Numbered from the stretch's first letter, positions 50,884 to 60,644 are shown. The stretch: 64,000 bases of DNA from CAZTPJ01 sp964614515 (GCA_964614515.1 CAZTPJ010000009.1:4290-68289); one strand, 5' to 3'. Numbers and translations: made by a program. Notes: generated by a model from the letters alone, not told the origin.

Positions 50884-53106
50884 TTACGCGGCCAGCGCCG
50901 CCTGCTCCGCCTTCATCCACCGCGCGCACAACTCGATCATCGCCCGTTGGTCGATGGGCTTGGACGCATAGTCATCACACCCGGCATCCAGGCACAGCCG
51001 ACGATCACCCGACATCGCGTGCGCCGTCAGCGCGATGATCGGCGTGGCCACCCCTCGCGCTCGCAACGCACGCGTCGCTTCATACCCATCCATCACAGGC
51101 ATCTGCATGTCCATCAGTACAAGATCAAACGGTCGCAGCGCAGCCTCCGCCGCGTCGATCATCTCCAGCGCCGCCCGCCCGTTCTCCGCCACAAGAACAT
51201 CGGCGCCTGCGCGCCCCAGAATCAACGACAACAGGCGCTGGTTGTCCGGGCCATCCTCGGCCAGCAGGATCCGTCCGCACAGGCGCGGCACCTTTGTGTC
51301 TGGCTTCGCCGCCGCGGGAACCACGGCCTCCGATGCGCCCTCGATCATGCGAACCCCCGTCAGGTTCCCCGTCGCCAGTGTCACGGTGAACGTGCTTCCC
51401 AACCCGGGCGAACTCATCACGGAAATGTCGCCACCGAGCTGTCGGGCAAGTCGCTGCGAGATCGTCAAGCCAAGCCCAGTCCCCCCATACCGTCGCGTCG
51501 TCGATCCATCACCCTGCACGAACGGCCGGAACAGCCGCGAGACTTGCTCCTGCGTCATCCCCGGCCCCGCGTCGACGATCTCCACCGCCACCATCGGCAT
51601 GTCGCCTCGGGCCTTTTCAGACCGCACGCGCACATGAATGAAGCCCCCATCCGTGAACTTGACCGCGTTGCCCACCAGGTTCATCAGGATCTGCTTTACA
51701 CGCAGCGCATCGGACTCGATCTCCTCCGGAACCGGATAGATGTACGTCACTTCCAGCCGCAGTCCACGCTCCGCCGCCCGCACCCGCAGCGCCGCCGCCA
51801 CCTCCGACACGACCTGACACAGCGAGAACGACGCCCGCTCGGTGGTCATGCGTCCGGCCTCGATCTTTGACAGATCCAGGATGTCATTGATGATCTGAAG
51901 CAGGTGCTCGCCGTTGCCGCGGATCACGCGCACCGCATCGCGCCGCTCATCATCGCTCTGGCCACCATGCTGCAACACTTCCGCATAGCCCAGGATCGCC
52001 GTCATCGGCGTGCGAACTTCGTGGCTCAGGTTCGCGAGGAACTCGCTCTTGGCCCGGTTGGCCGCCTCGGCCGCGTCCTTGGCGATCTCAAGCTCCCGAC
52101 GAGCCTGAGCCGAACGCGCGAGTGATCGACCCGTCGCCGCGAGGATCAACAGCAGCGCCCCGACGATCCCCACGCTCCCGCCACGCTGCAACTGCGCGAA
52201 CCGATGCTCGTGCGCGATCCAACTCTCGGGCGCCATCAGCAGAACGTGAATGCCGCCCCCTTCCAGCGTCTCGAACTCCAACATCGGAAACAGCGCCACA
52301 TACTTGTCCCGCCAGTGCGATACGCTCTCGCCCTGCGACCCGCGCTGCACCAGCCCGGCCAGGTCTTCGCTCGGAATCGGCGGCGCTTCCCGCCCGGCGT
52401 TGATCGCTTCCGAGAAGTATCCACCATCATCCGTCACGAACATCGCCGAACCCGACTCGCCCGCGATCCGTCGGCTCGCCACCAGTTCCGTGAGTCGCTC
52501 GAATCTCAAGCGTGCGCTCACCACGCCCAACCTCAGGCCCGTCGTCGGGTCGACCACCGGCGTCGAGTACGCCACCGACAACCCCGTTGAATCAAACAGC
52601 GCCGGGGTGATATCGCACGTCGTCTGAAACTCCAGCACCTCCGCCGCCGAGTCGTTGCGGACACAGCGCTGGATCACCTCGCGCTCGTCGAAGTCAATCG
52701 TCAGAATCCGCTCGAGACGATGCTCGCTGATCGGCTCGCCGGACGCATACACCGTGTTGATCGCCGCGATCCGACCGCTCGAATCGAACAACGCCACCGC
52801 GTCGATCTCCGTCGCGCTGGTGATCGCTGTGTTGAGTACGGCCGTCTGCAATGCGCGATCGTCCGATTTCAGCGCCATGCGCACGGCCTCATCCACCGCG
52901 AGCCGCTGCGTTCGCGCCATCGCGGGCGTCACCGCGCGCAGAATGTCCTCACGCAGCGCATGTCCGCTGTCCAACAGCGTCGTCATCGAGCGCGATTCCA
53001 ACGGCCCCCCATGCTCGGGCGGGCGGGCAGCCAGCCACGCCCCGGCCGTGACCCCCGCCGCCCCCATCACACACGTCGCCCGAATGACCCACTTCGCCAC
53101 AGCCAT
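50884..53106 (-). CDS. Hybrid sensor histidine kinase with receiver domain
   Basis: 740 residues from ATG 53106 (GGAGGT upstream). Transmembrane helix at about 5-25, extracytoplasmic double-Cache-like sensor (about 35-310, with AVALFDSSGRIAAINTVYAS and GSAMFVTDDGGYFSEA), second helix near 315-335. HisKA with phospho-His362 in SHEVRTPM, HATPase_c with NLVGNAVKFTDGG, DAGPGM and GGTGLGLTIS. The C-terminal receiver has RILLAEDGPDNQ and phospho-Asp666 in LVLMDMQMP, then SKPID lysine. No separate output domain, so it likely relays to another protein. Ligand unknown. Confidence 0.92.
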   Translation of the reverse strand: MAVAKWVIRATCVMGAAGVTAGAWLAARPPEHGGPLESRSMTTLLDSGHALREDILRAVTPAMARTQRLAVDEAVRMALKSDDRALQTAVLNTAITSATEIDAVALFDSSGRIAAINTVYASGEPISEHRLERILTIDFDEREVIQRCVRNDSAAEVLEFQTTCDITPALFDSTGLSVAYSTPVVDPTTGLRLGVVSARLRFERLTELVASRRIAGESGSAMFVTDDGGYFSEAINAGREAPPIPSEDLAGLVQRGSQGESVSHWRDKYVALFPMLEFETLEGGGIHVLLMAPESWIAHEHRFAQLQRGGSVGIVGALLLILAATGRSLARSAQARRELEIAKDAAEAANRAKSEFLANLSHEVRTPMTAILGYAEVLQHGGQSDDERRDAVRVIRGNGEHLLQIINDILDLSKIEAGRMTTERASFSLCQVVSEVAAALRVRAAERGLRLEVTYIYPVPEEIESDALRVKQILMNLVGNAVKFTDGGFIHVRVRSEKARGDMPMVAVEIVDAGPGMTQEQVSRLFRPFVQGDGSTTRRYGGTGLGLTISQRLARQLGGDISVMSSPGLGSTFTVTLATGNLTGVRMIEGASEAVVPAAAKPDTKVPRLCGRILLAEDGPDNQRLLSLILGRAGADVLVAENGRAALEMIDAAEAALRPFDLVLMDMQMPVMDGYEATRALRARGVATPIIALTAHAMSGDRRLCLDAGCDDYASKPIDQRAMIELCARWMKAEQAALAA

Positions 53107-53301
53107 TGTGACCTCCCTCGTGACATGCACGTCCGACTGATCCCGCGGGGTTCCTTGACTACTCGCATCGACCGCCCGAACCCCGACCTGTACAGCGAAC
53201 ACGCCAATAACGCCGGGTTGAATACCCTACTTGCCGACGCCCCCCCAGCGCAGGGGGCAAGCCGTGGCGATCATGACGACTCGCAACCACGTAACGATCA
53301 C

Positions 53302-53751
53302 ATGCGATACCTCGGCCTCGATCTTGGCGACCGACGAACAGGCGTCGCACTCGGCGACTCCCAGACCGGAATCGCCACGCCCGTGGAACAGATCGAAGTG
53401 GCCATCGACGCCGACCACGGCCGTGCCCTGCTCGACGAGATCGTCCGCGCGGCGCGGGAGCACCTCGGCGCAGGACATGGCGAGATCGTCATCGGACTTC
53501 CGCTGAACATGGACGGGAGCGAAGGCCCCCGCGCCCGCGCCGCCCGCGCCGCCGCCGAACGCATCGCCGAACGCACCGCTCGACGCGTACACCTCTTCGA
53601 TGAACGCCTCACGTCCGCCGAAGCCGACTGGACCCTCGCCCAGTCCGGCTACACACGCGCCCAGAAAAAACAACGCCGCGACGCCCTCGCCGCCGCCGCC
53701 ATCCTCCGGGGGTTCCTCAGCCAACAATCACCACAGGAACACGACGCATGA
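53302..53751 (+). CDS. ruvX: Holliday-junction resolvase-like / pre-16S rRNA nuclease (YqgF)
   Basis: 149 residues from ATG 53302. RNase H fold: first acidic motif YLGLDLGDRRTGVALGD, then IVIGLPLNMDGSEGPRA, LFDERLTSAEA with the second acidic residue, and DALAAAAILRGFL at the end. In E. coli YqgF trims the 5' end of 16S rRNA; a resolvase role has also been suggested. All catalytic acids present. The frame is open upstream as a shadow of the hybrid kinase gene. Confidence 0.92.
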   Translation: MRYLGLDLGDRRTGVALGDSQTGIATPVEQIEVAIDADHGRALLDEIVRAAREHLGAGHGEIVIGLPLNMDGSEGPRARAARAAAERIAERTARRVHLFDERLTSAEADWTLAQSGYTRAQKKQRRDALAAAAILRGFLSQQSPQEHDA

Positions 53752-53837
53752 CGCGCTGAACCTGCGGCCATCACGCCCCTCGGCCGGTATCACCTGAGGC
53801 ACACGCCCTTTCACCTGCCGTTCCACGAGACTCGCCG

Positions 53838-54827
53838 ATGAACACCGTCAACATGAAACTCACAACGACGAACGTGCTTAAGGCCGTCATCATCGTTCTG
53901 ATCTCCACGGCCGGCGGTGCTGGCGCGAACGTAACGCACGGCGCCTTCATTGCACACGTCTCCAACACACAACCGGACGCTGACTTCGCCGACGCCGATG
54001 CCCTGCTCACGGCCCTCGAAACGGCCGACCGCGACATCCAGCGCCTGGCCGCGAGCGTGCGATATGTCCGAACGTTCGACCTCGCCGGCGATCGACAGAT
54101 CCGCGATGGATTCCTCTACTTCATCGCCGATCCCCCCCCCGAGCCGACGGTCTTCCCGATTCCGAATCCGGCCGGTACGCATCGCCAGCGAAAGTTCGTC
54201 ATCGATTTCACGCGCCTCACCGTCGGGCGACGCCAGGAAGACTCGCGCCAGACGTTCATCTTCGACGGGCAGTGGCTCATCGAAAAGCAGTACGAGGCAA
54301 AGCACGCCATTAAGCGCCAGGTCGCCCCCCCCGACGCCGCGTTTGATCCCCTGCGCATCGGTGAGGGGCCGATGCCCATTCCCATCGGCCAGCCCAAGAG
54401 CGAAATCCTCGCGCGGTACGAAGCACGACTCGTCCCCGCCGATGATGGCCTGCACCTTGATCCCACCGAGTCGTGGACCAGGGCGGAACAGGATGAGGCC
54501 AAGGCGCTGCGAGATTTCGCCGCGAAGTCCTGGCAACTCTTCCTCACGCCGCGTCCCGATCGCGCGGATGAGGATGACTTCACGCAGATCCGACTGTGGT
54601 ATCAGCGCGATGCGCAGGGCCGGCTGCTCCCGCGCATGGTCCGCACGATCAACCGCGCGGGCGATGTGGCCGTCGTCCAACTGCGCAACCCAAAGATCAA
54701 CGACGCCGCGAGAATCCCCGCCGAGGCCCTCTCGACCGAACTTCCCGCGGGATGGACGGGCGACGTGATTCACTGGCGAGGCGACGAGATCAAGGAACCC
54801 GATGGTGAGACAGATCGTCAGCGATAA
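53838..54827 (+). CDS. LolA-like exported protein
   Basis: 329 residues. Signal anchor at about 14-32 (VLKAVIIVLISTAGGAGA). The rest looks like an incomplete beta-barrel of the LolA/LppX type: repeated amphipathic strands such as SVRYVRTFDLAGDRQIRDGF, QRKFVIDFTRLTVGRR, TFIFDGQWLIEKQYEAKHAI and FTQIRLWYQRDAQGRLLPRM. Lipoprotein or lipid carrying is suggested by fold only. The last 26 bases overlap the next gene, so the two are translationally coupled. Confidence 0.68.
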   Translation: MNTVNMKLTTTNVLKAVIIVLISTAGGAGANVTHGAFIAHVSNTQPDADFADADALLTALETADRDIQRLAASVRYVRTFDLAGDRQIRDGFLYFIADPPPEPTVFPIPNPAGTHRQRKFVIDFTRLTVGRRQEDSRQTFIFDGQWLIEKQYEAKHAIKRQVAPPDAAFDPLRIGEGPMPIPIGQPKSEILARYEARLVPADDGLHLDPTESWTRAEQDEAKALRDFAAKSWQLFLTPRPDRADEDDFTQIRLWYQRDAQGRLLPRMVRTINRAGDVAVVQLRNPKINDAARIPAEALSTELPAGWTGDVIHWRGDEIKEPDGETDRQR

Positions 54828-57579
54828 GTTGATTCGCGCATCGCGCTGCGCAGCGTGGACGGCCATGCGCCACATGGCCATCGCCGCCGCGCTCCTTGTG
54901 CTCTGCGCGGCACCCGCCCTCGCGCAGGATGATCCCCCCCCCTCGGTCGATCCCATGGCCCCGCCGGACATGGCCGAGTCCGTCCTGCGCATCCTCGAAG
55001 CCGACTACCTCACCGATGATGAACGCAAGGATCTTCGCATCTTCCACGGCGTCTGGCGACAAAGTGACCTCGACACGCCCGCGCGCCGCGCCCGCGCCGC
55101 CCTCATCCAGGGCGCCATCGACGATCGCTCACTCTTCGATCCCCTCACGCCCCCCGAAGACCGTGCTGAGGGCATGCTCCTGCGCGGCGAACTCGCCGAA
55201 GCCCTCTCAACCCTCGAAGCCATCACCACGCCCCGCGCCATCCGCATCCGCGCTGAAGCCCTCGAAGCCCTCGGACGTTTCGATGAAGCCGCCGCCGCCA
55301 TCGAACCCCTCGCCACGCGCCTTCGCACCGAGCGATTCACCTCCGCCGCGGACCTCGTCGAAGGCGCTCGCACGCTCATCATCCGCGCCCGCATCCTCGG
55401 CCCGGAACAGGCCGCGGGACAGGACTATCACGTCATCATGGGCCTGCTCGCCCGCGCACGCGATGAACTCGACCGACTTCACTGGCCCGCCCACATCGCC
55501 GAGGCCGAACTCCTCTATGAAAAGGACAACCCAGGGCAGGCGCAAGAGGCCATCGTCGAAGCCCTGCGCCTGAATCCGCGCACGGCCGCCGCGTGGCGAC
55601 TCTTTGGTGACATGACCGTCGGCGCATTCGACTTTCAGCGAGCCGAGGCCATCGCCGCGCGTCTCGACATCACGGCCGCGATCGACACCGAATCCAACGA
55701 AGGCTCATCCTTTGGCCGTATCATCCTCGCCAAAGCCCGCCTGCGCCAGCGCGATCCCGAGGGCGCGGCAGACTTCATCGCCGACGTGCTGACCCGCTTC
55801 CCGCTCATGCGCCCCGCGCGAGCCCTCGAACCGGCCATCGCCGCCGCAACGTTCGACTTCGAGCGTGCCGAATCAATCCTTACCGATTACGACGCGATCT
55901 CTCCCGGCTCGCCCATCGCCCTGCTCGAAACCGGCCGTGCCATGTCCGAAGCGCGCCAGTATGAACAGGCCGCCGATTTCCTGCGCCGTGCGGCCGTGCG
56001 ACAGCCGAATCTCGCCGCGCCTGTCATCGAACTGGGCCTCGTGCAGTTGCAGTCCGGACACGATGCCGGCGCGCTCGAAGCCCTCGAAAAGGCCTTCACG
56101 CTCGATCCGTTCAACGTCCGTGCCGACAACAGCCTCAGGCTCATCCGCGAACTCATCACCTGGTCGCGCCTCGAGTCCGAACACTTTGCCGTGCGATACA
56201 AGCCCGGCATTGATGAACTCCTCGCGCGTGAGATGCTGCCGATCCTCGAACGCATCCACGCCCGTGTCGCCGGAAGCGATCCCGGCGGCATCGACCACAC
56301 GCCCGCCCAGCCCACGCTCATCGAACTCATGCCCGACCACCGCTGGTTCGCCGTGCGAATCGCCGGCATCTCACAAATCCACACCATCGCCGCCGCAACA
56401 GGACCGATCATCGCGATGGAATCCCCGCAGGAGGGCCCCGGCCACAGCGTTGGCGTCTATGACTGGCCACGCGTCATTCAGCATGAATACACGCACACCG
56501 TCACGCTCTCGCGAACCAACAACCGCATCCCGCACTGGTTCACCGAAGCCGCGGCCGTGTATCTCGAAGACGCCCCGTGGGATTACGCGCGATGTCGTCT
56601 GCTGCACGAGGCCTATGCGGCCGGGGCGCTCTTTGATATGGATGAGGTCAGCCTTCGCTTTGTTCGCCCCATCCGACAGACCGACCGCGCACAGGCCTAC
56701 GCCCAGTCCGCGTGGATGTATCAGTTCATCGTCGAGCGCCACGGCCACCGCGCCCCGCTCGACCTCATGGACCTCTACGCGCAAGGCGTGCAACAGGATG
56801 AAGCGCTGCGCCGCACGCTCGGCGTCGGACAGGCCGCGTTCTTTGAGAGTTTCAAGCCCTGGGCGAAACAGAAACTCCTCGAATGGGGCATGGAACCACC
56901 TGAAGGCACGCCGTCGCTGCGCCAACTGATCCTGCGCCATGCGGCCGCCACGAACGCCGAAACGCTCCAGGCCGCGCTCGATCGTCACGTCGCCTCGATC
57001 GCACAGCGCACGGCCGTCAGTTCGCGTCCCGTTCCCTTCGCGCCTTCGTTGCCGCAGCCCAGCGATGCGCACATCGAAGCCTGGCTCACCGAGCATCCCG
57101 CGCATCCTGAACTGCTCGAACTGGCCGTGCAGAGCGCCCTCAGACGCGCCGGCGACCAGCCCACGCCAGAGATGATCCCGCTGCTCGAGCGCTACGCGGC
57201 CGCACGATCAGTTGACCCCATGCCGCATCGTCACCTCGCACGGCTGTATCTGGGCGGCGCTGGGGATGGCCCGGCCGCGGCGATCCCACACCTTGAATAT
57301 CTCGACGCGCGCGAGCAGCACTCAGGCGCCTACGCCATCGAACTCGCCCGTCGCCACGCCGCGCTCGAACAGTGGGAAAGCGCCAGCGCCCGCGCGGAAC
57401 GCGCCACGCAGATCGCCCCATTCAGCGCCCCATACCGCGAGTTCGCCGCCACCATCGCCCTCAAACGCGCCGACCGCGACACCGCCCTCCGACACATCGA
57501 GGCCCTGATCCTCATCGAACCCCACCGCGACCTCCACCAGCGCCGACTCGAAGCGCTCAAGGCGCAGATGGGCGGGTGA
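54802..57579 (+). CDS. Secreted TPR protein with MA-type gluzincin peptidase domain
   Basis: 925 residues from ATG 54802 (AAGGAA upstream); ATG 54865 would give a shorter signal peptide (MRHMAIAAALLVLCAAPALA). Residues about 110-440 and 750-915 are tetratricopeptide repeats (YEQAADFLRRAAVRQPNLAA; LIELGLVQLQSGHDAGAL). Between them is a metallopeptidase: HEYTH at 561-565 binds zinc, with E582 in HWFTEAAAVYLED as third ligand, the peptidase MA (collagenase-like M1/M61 clan) pattern. The site looks complete, so it is probably active in the periplasm or outside. Coupled to the LolA-like gene. Partner or substrate unknown. Confidence 0.82.
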   Translation: MVRQIVSDKLIRASRCAAWTAMRHMAIAAALLVLCAAPALAQDDPPPSVDPMAPPDMAESVLRILEADYLTDDERKDLRIFHGVWRQSDLDTPARRARAALIQGAIDDRSLFDPLTPPEDRAEGMLLRGELAEALSTLEAITTPRAIRIRAEALEALGRFDEAAAAIEPLATRLRTERFTSAADLVEGARTLIIRARILGPEQAAGQDYHVIMGLLARARDELDRLHWPAHIAEAELLYEKDNPGQAQEAIVEALRLNPRTAAAWRLFGDMTVGAFDFQRAEAIAARLDITAAIDTESNEGSSFGRIILAKARLRQRDPEGAADFIADVLTRFPLMRPARALEPAIAAATFDFERAESILTDYDAISPGSPIALLETGRAMSEARQYEQAADFLRRAAVRQPNLAAPVIELGLVQLQSGHDAGALEALEKAFTLDPFNVRADNSLRLIRELITWSRLESEHFAVRYKPGIDELLAREMLPILERIHARVAGSDPGGIDHTPAQPTLIELMPDHRWFAVRIAGISQIHTIAAATGPIIAMESPQEGPGHSVGVYDWPRVIQHEYTHTVTLSRTNNRIPHWFTEAAAVYLEDAPWDYARCRLLHEAYAAGALFDMDEVSLRFVRPIRQTDRAQAYAQSAWMYQFIVERHGHRAPLDLMDLYAQGVQQDEALRRTLGVGQAAFFESFKPWAKQKLLEWGMEPPEGTPSLRQLILRHAAATNAETLQAALDRHVASIAQRTAVSSRPVPFAPSLPQPSDAHIEAWLTEHPAHPELLELAVQSALRRAGDQPTPEMIPLLERYAAARSVDPMPHRHLARLYLGGAGDGPAAAIPHLEYLDAREQHSGAYAIELARRHAALEQWESASARAERATQIAPFSAPYREFAATIALKRADRDTALRHIEALILIEPHRDLHQRRLEALKAQMGG

Positions 57580-57601
57580 AGAACTCCCCCAATTCGCCAA
57601 A

Positions 57602-57675
57602 CACCCCCGGGAGGACTCGAACCTCCGACCGACGGATTAGAAATCCGTTGCTCTGTCCAGCTGAGCTACGGGGGC
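57602..57675 (-). tRNA. tRNA-Arg(TCT)
   Basis: 74 nt. Acceptor arms GCCCCCG (57675-57669) and CGGGGGT (57609-57603) pair, with one G-T at the end; D-arm GCTCAGCTGGACAGAGC; anticodon loop TTTCTAA with anticodon TCT; T-arm GGAGGTTCGAGTCCTCC. The discriminator is G at 57602; CCA is not encoded. Confidence 0.95.
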
Positions 57676-57797
57676 CAATCACCCAAGTCTATGTGGAAAT
57701 CCTGGTCCGCGTGGATCGCGCGTCGGTTCCGCCGCGTCCGCCAAGCCTCTCCGCGCCCTTCCGCGAACTCCGCGGTGAATCGGAGGAGGAGCTTGTT

Positions 57798-57868
57798 GGG
57801 TGCTGAGGGCTGGGTGCTGGGTGCTGAGGGCTGAGGGCTGAGTGCTGGGTGCTGAGATCTGAGATCTG
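57798..57868 (+). repeat. Simple tandem repeat of GGGTGCTGA / GGGCTGA units
   Basis: About eight degenerate 7- to 9-base units, for example GGGTGCTGAGGGCTGGGTGC, ending in two copies of AGATCTG. The stretch from 57676 to 57891 has no gene; before the repeat (57720-57785) lies a purine-pattern segment resembling dispersed planctomycete repeats. Confidence 0.75.
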
Positions 57869-57891
57869 CGCTTCGACCTCTCAACTCTCTC

Positions 57892-58902
57892 TCACGTCCC
57901 CGCCATCACCTTCCGATACCACGCCATCGTCTCTTCAAGGCCCGCGCGCAGGTCGGTGATCACCGAGTACCCGAGCAGCGTCTTCGCCTTGGCGATGTCC
58001 GCCACCGAATGCGCCACATCACCCTCGCGCGCATCGGCGAACAGCGGCTCAACATCGCCCACGCCCGCCAGAGACGCCATCTCCTTCGCCAGTTCCAGCA
58101 CCGACACGCGATGTCCCGTGCCCACGTTGATCACTTCCCCGGCCACGCGCCCCGCATCCACCGCGCCCGCCAGCAGCGTCGCCAAAACCGCGTTGCCCAC
58201 GAACGTCATGTCCCGCGTCTGCGAACCATCCCCAAAGATCATCGGTGGATGACCCGCGAGCAATCTCGACGCGAACGACGCCACCACGGCCGCATACGCC
58301 GAGTCCGCGCTCTGCCGCGGCCCGAACACGTTGAAATATCGCAGCGTCACGCCCGGCAGGCCGTAGGTCCGATGCCAGACGCTCACGGCCTGCTCGGCCG
58401 CGAGTTTTGAAAGTGCATACGGCGAGACGGGCGCGGGCTGTTGCGTCTCAACTCGCGGCATGACCACGCTGTCGCCATAAACGGACGATGATCCCGCGAG
58501 CACCACGCGCGCCCCGCGCGCCCGCGCGGCCTCAAGCACACGCACCGTCCCCGTCGCGTTCACCGCCCACGTCCGCCCCGGCTCATCGACCGATCGCGGT
58601 ACGGAGCCCATGGCCGCAAGATGAAAGACAACCTCGGCCGACTTCATCGCCTCGCGCAGCGACGCATCATCGAGGATGGAGCCATAGATGAAGGTGATCT
58701 GCTCGGGCTCGAGTTCGATGTGCATCTCAAGGTGCGACAAGGTCGAGTTCGACAAGTCGTCGATCACCGACACCACCGCGCCGAGGGATAGCAACGCATC
58801 AACCAGATGCGAGCCGATGAACCCGGCTCCGCCAGTCACGCACACGGACCGGCCCTGGTAATGCTTCCGCAGCCGCGCAACCACATCGGCGGGAAGTCGC
58901 AT
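57892..58902 (-). CDS. NAD-dependent epimerase/dehydratase (UDP-sugar 4-epimerase type)
   Basis: 336 residues. SDR extended family. Rossmann motif SVCVTGGAGFIGSHLVDALL near 19-38; active site GSSSVYGDS and YALSK (Tyr-x-x-x-Lys), with AAMGSVPRSV for substrate contact; LRYFNVFGPRQ near 190. It most resembles the GalE/WbpP-like enzymes that make UDP-GalNAc or related sugars for surface polysaccharide. No other glycan gene is beside it, so substrate remains open. Confidence 0.87.
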   Translation of the reverse strand: MRLPADVVARLRKHYQGRSVCVTGGAGFIGSHLVDALLSLGAVVSVIDDLSNSTLSHLEMHIELEPEQITFIYGSILDDASLREAMKSAEVVFHLAAMGSVPRSVDEPGRTWAVNATGTVRVLEAARARGARVVLAGSSSVYGDSVVMPRVETQQPAPVSPYALSKLAAEQAVSVWHRTYGLPGVTLRYFNVFGPRQSADSAYAAVVASFASRLLAGHPPMIFGDGSQTRDMTFVGNAVLATLLAGAVDAGRVAGEVINVGTGHRVSVLELAKEMASLAGVGDVEPLFADAREGDVAHSVADIAKAKTLLGYSVITDLRAGLEETMAWYRKVMAGT

Positions 58903-58958
58903 GCGGGATGATCGTACACCCCTTCCGCCCCCCGCGTCGGCGGGCGTGCCGCGTTGGC

Positions 58959-59588
58959 TCAGTCGCCTTCGCCTTCGATCTTGCGTTCGATGCGCGGCAT
59001 GCGCGTCAGGACTCGATCGATCAGGCCGTACTCGAGCATTTCCTTTTCATCGAGCCACTTGTTGCGATCGCAGTCGGCTTTGATGCGATCGGTGGATTGG
59101 CCGGTCTGGTGGGCGTAGATCGCATAGATGCGGTCGCGAATGCGGAGCATTTCCTTCGCTTCGATCTCCAGGTCCGTCGCCTGCCCTTCCATCACGCCCG
59201 AGAGCAGCGGCTGGTGCAACAGATTTCGCGCGTTGGGCAGGGCGTATCGCTTGCCCTTGGCGCCGCTGCAGGCGAGGATCGACCCCATGCTCGCGGCCTG
59301 CCCGATGATGTACGTACACACGTCCGGCTCGATGAAGTTCATCGTGTCGAGGATCGCAAGACCCGACGACACCGACCCGCCCGGCGAGTTCACGTACAGA
59401 TGCACATCCGCCTTCGAGTCCTCATTCGCCAGAAAGAGCAACTGCGCGATGATGAGGTTCGCCATCTCATCCATCACCGGACCGCCGAGGAAGATGATGC
59501 GGTCTCTGAGCAGCCGCGAATAGATGTCGTACGACCGTTCGCCACGGCCGGTCTTCTCAATCACGATGGGAACCAGATATCCGGACAT
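58959..59588 (-). CDS. clpP: ATP-dependent Clp protease proteolytic subunit, copy 1
   Basis: 209 residues. Ser-His-Asp triad: S100 in GQAASMGS, H125 in LLHQPL and D174 in DCDRNKW. The N-terminal axial loop region GERSYDIYSRLL and the hydrophobic pocket motif LYVNSPGGSVSSG are typical of ClpP. It forms a barrel with an AAA+ unfoldase such as ClpX, not present in this window. It is transcribed 41 bases after a second clpP, so the two may form a mixed complex. Confidence 0.93.
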   Translation of the reverse strand: MSGYLVPIVIEKTGRGERSYDIYSRLLRDRIIFLGGPVMDEMANLIIAQLLFLANEDSKADVHLYVNSPGGSVSSGLAILDTMNFIEPDVCTYIIGQAASMGSILACSGAKGKRYALPNARNLLHQPLLSGVMEGQATDLEIEAKEMLRIRDRIYAIYAHQTGQSTDRIKADCDRNKWLDEKEMLEYGLIDRVLTRMPRIERKIEGEGD

Positions 59589-59629
59589 GAGTGAGTCCTT
59601 GCGCTCTCGCGCTTCAGGGGGTCGTCGAA

Positions 59630-60226
59630 TCAGGCGGGCACGCCAACTTTGGGCGATGGGCCTTGCGTGAGCACTTCATCCACGAGGCCGTATTCCTTCG
59701 CTTCGTCCGCCGAGAAGTACTTGTCGCGTTCAGAGTCGCGCCGCACGCGGTCCACGTCCTGGCCGGTGTGTTCCGAGATGATGCGGATGAGTTCGCTCTT
59801 GGCCTTGATGATCTGCTCGGCCTGAATGCGGATGTCTTCCGCCTGCCCGCCGATCCCGCCGTAGGGCTGGTGAATCATCACCTTCGCGTGCGGCAAGGCG
59901 AAGCGTTTGCCCTTCTGCCCGGCCGTGAGCAGCACGGCCGCACCTGAATACGCCCGACCGATGCAGTACGTCGCCACCGGCGACGACAGGAACCGCATCG
60001 TGTCGTAGATCGCGAGTGTGTCATCCACGGCCCCGCCGGGCGAGTTGATGTAGAAGTTGATGTCCTGTGCCCGCTTCTGGTTCTCCAGATAGAGCATCTG
60101 CATCATCACGCGAGCGGCCGAGGCCTGATTGATCTCGCCGATCAGGAAGACGACGCGGTTTTCGAGCAACAGCTCGTCGATGGTCATCTCACGCGTGCGC
60201 TGATATGTCACGTTCATGGCTGGCAT
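59630..60226 (-). CDS. clpP: ATP-dependent Clp protease proteolytic subunit, copy 2
   Basis: 198 residues from ATG 60226, preceded by GGAGGCGAC; the frame is open upstream but that part is not ClpP-like. Catalytic S94 (in GRAYSGAA), H119 (MIHQPY) and D168 (SERDKY), with the same S-H and H-D spacings as copy 1, so it should be active despite the altered serine surround, AYSGAA instead of AASMGA. YINSPGGAVDDTLAIYD is the substrate-strand motif. First gene of a two-clpP operon. Confidence 0.92.
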   Translation of the reverse strand: MPAMNVTYQRTREMTIDELLLENRVVFLIGEINQASAARVMMQMLYLENQKRAQDINFYINSPGGAVDDTLAIYDTMRFLSSPVATYCIGRAYSGAAVLLTAGQKGKRFALPHAKVMIHQPYGGIGGQAEDIRIQAEQIIKAKSELIRIISEHTGQDVDRVRRDSERDKYFSADEAKEYGLVDEVLTQGPSPKVGVPA

Positions 60227-60644
60227 GTCGCCTCCAGGGGTCTTTGACTGGGCAATGGTAGACCGTCTGTTCCCATCATCGGCGATTGGACCAAAGGGGA
60301 TGGGGCCGCCAGCCCACGGGATTCGATGAAATCGCAACGGCGCGGCCAAGGAATCCCGCGGCACAACTTGCGCTGCCTCGCCAGATAGCTGTGGATGACG
60401 AGTGATTCGATCTGGCGAGGCTGTGTGGCTGTTGACTGCGGACGCTCGCCCCCCGGCACGCCTTGAGGTCGCACCGACAGCCTCCCGTGCCACTGAAGTC
60501 GCCAGAGGCGACTTCAGTGCGTTGCGTGTTGAACTGGCAGGTGCGTTCCAGCCAGCGGCGCGCGACGCGAAAGTGCCAACGGCAGACTCGCAACACGCCC
60601 GGGCTTCTTATCGCGGGCGGCACGGGTACCGTTGTGTCAACATC
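60227..60644. other. Non-coding region between divergent clpP and rsmA
   Basis: About 420 bases. Open frames cross it but have no ribosome sites or motifs. It contains the hairpin at 60491-60519 and presumably both promoters, none of which shows a good consensus. Confidence 0.5.
60491..60519. repeat. Perfect 13-bp REP-like hairpin
   Basis: CACTGAAGTCGCC-AGA-GGCGACTTCAGTG. Same GAAGTC core and 3-base loop design as the hairpin at 47542-47568. Confidence 0.85.

Noticed and set aside
54116..54992. Minus-strand open frames opposite the LolA-like gene
   Set aside because: The plus frame has signal peptide and strand pattern; the antisense frames do not.
57666..57884. 72-codon minus-strand ORF
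   Set aside because: Composed of the simple repeat at 57798-57868 and a dispersed repeat; overlaps the tRNA end.
60402..60644. N-terminal extension of rsmA
   Set aside because: The open frame upstream includes the REP hairpin and lacks homology; the start at 60645 gives the standard N-terminus.
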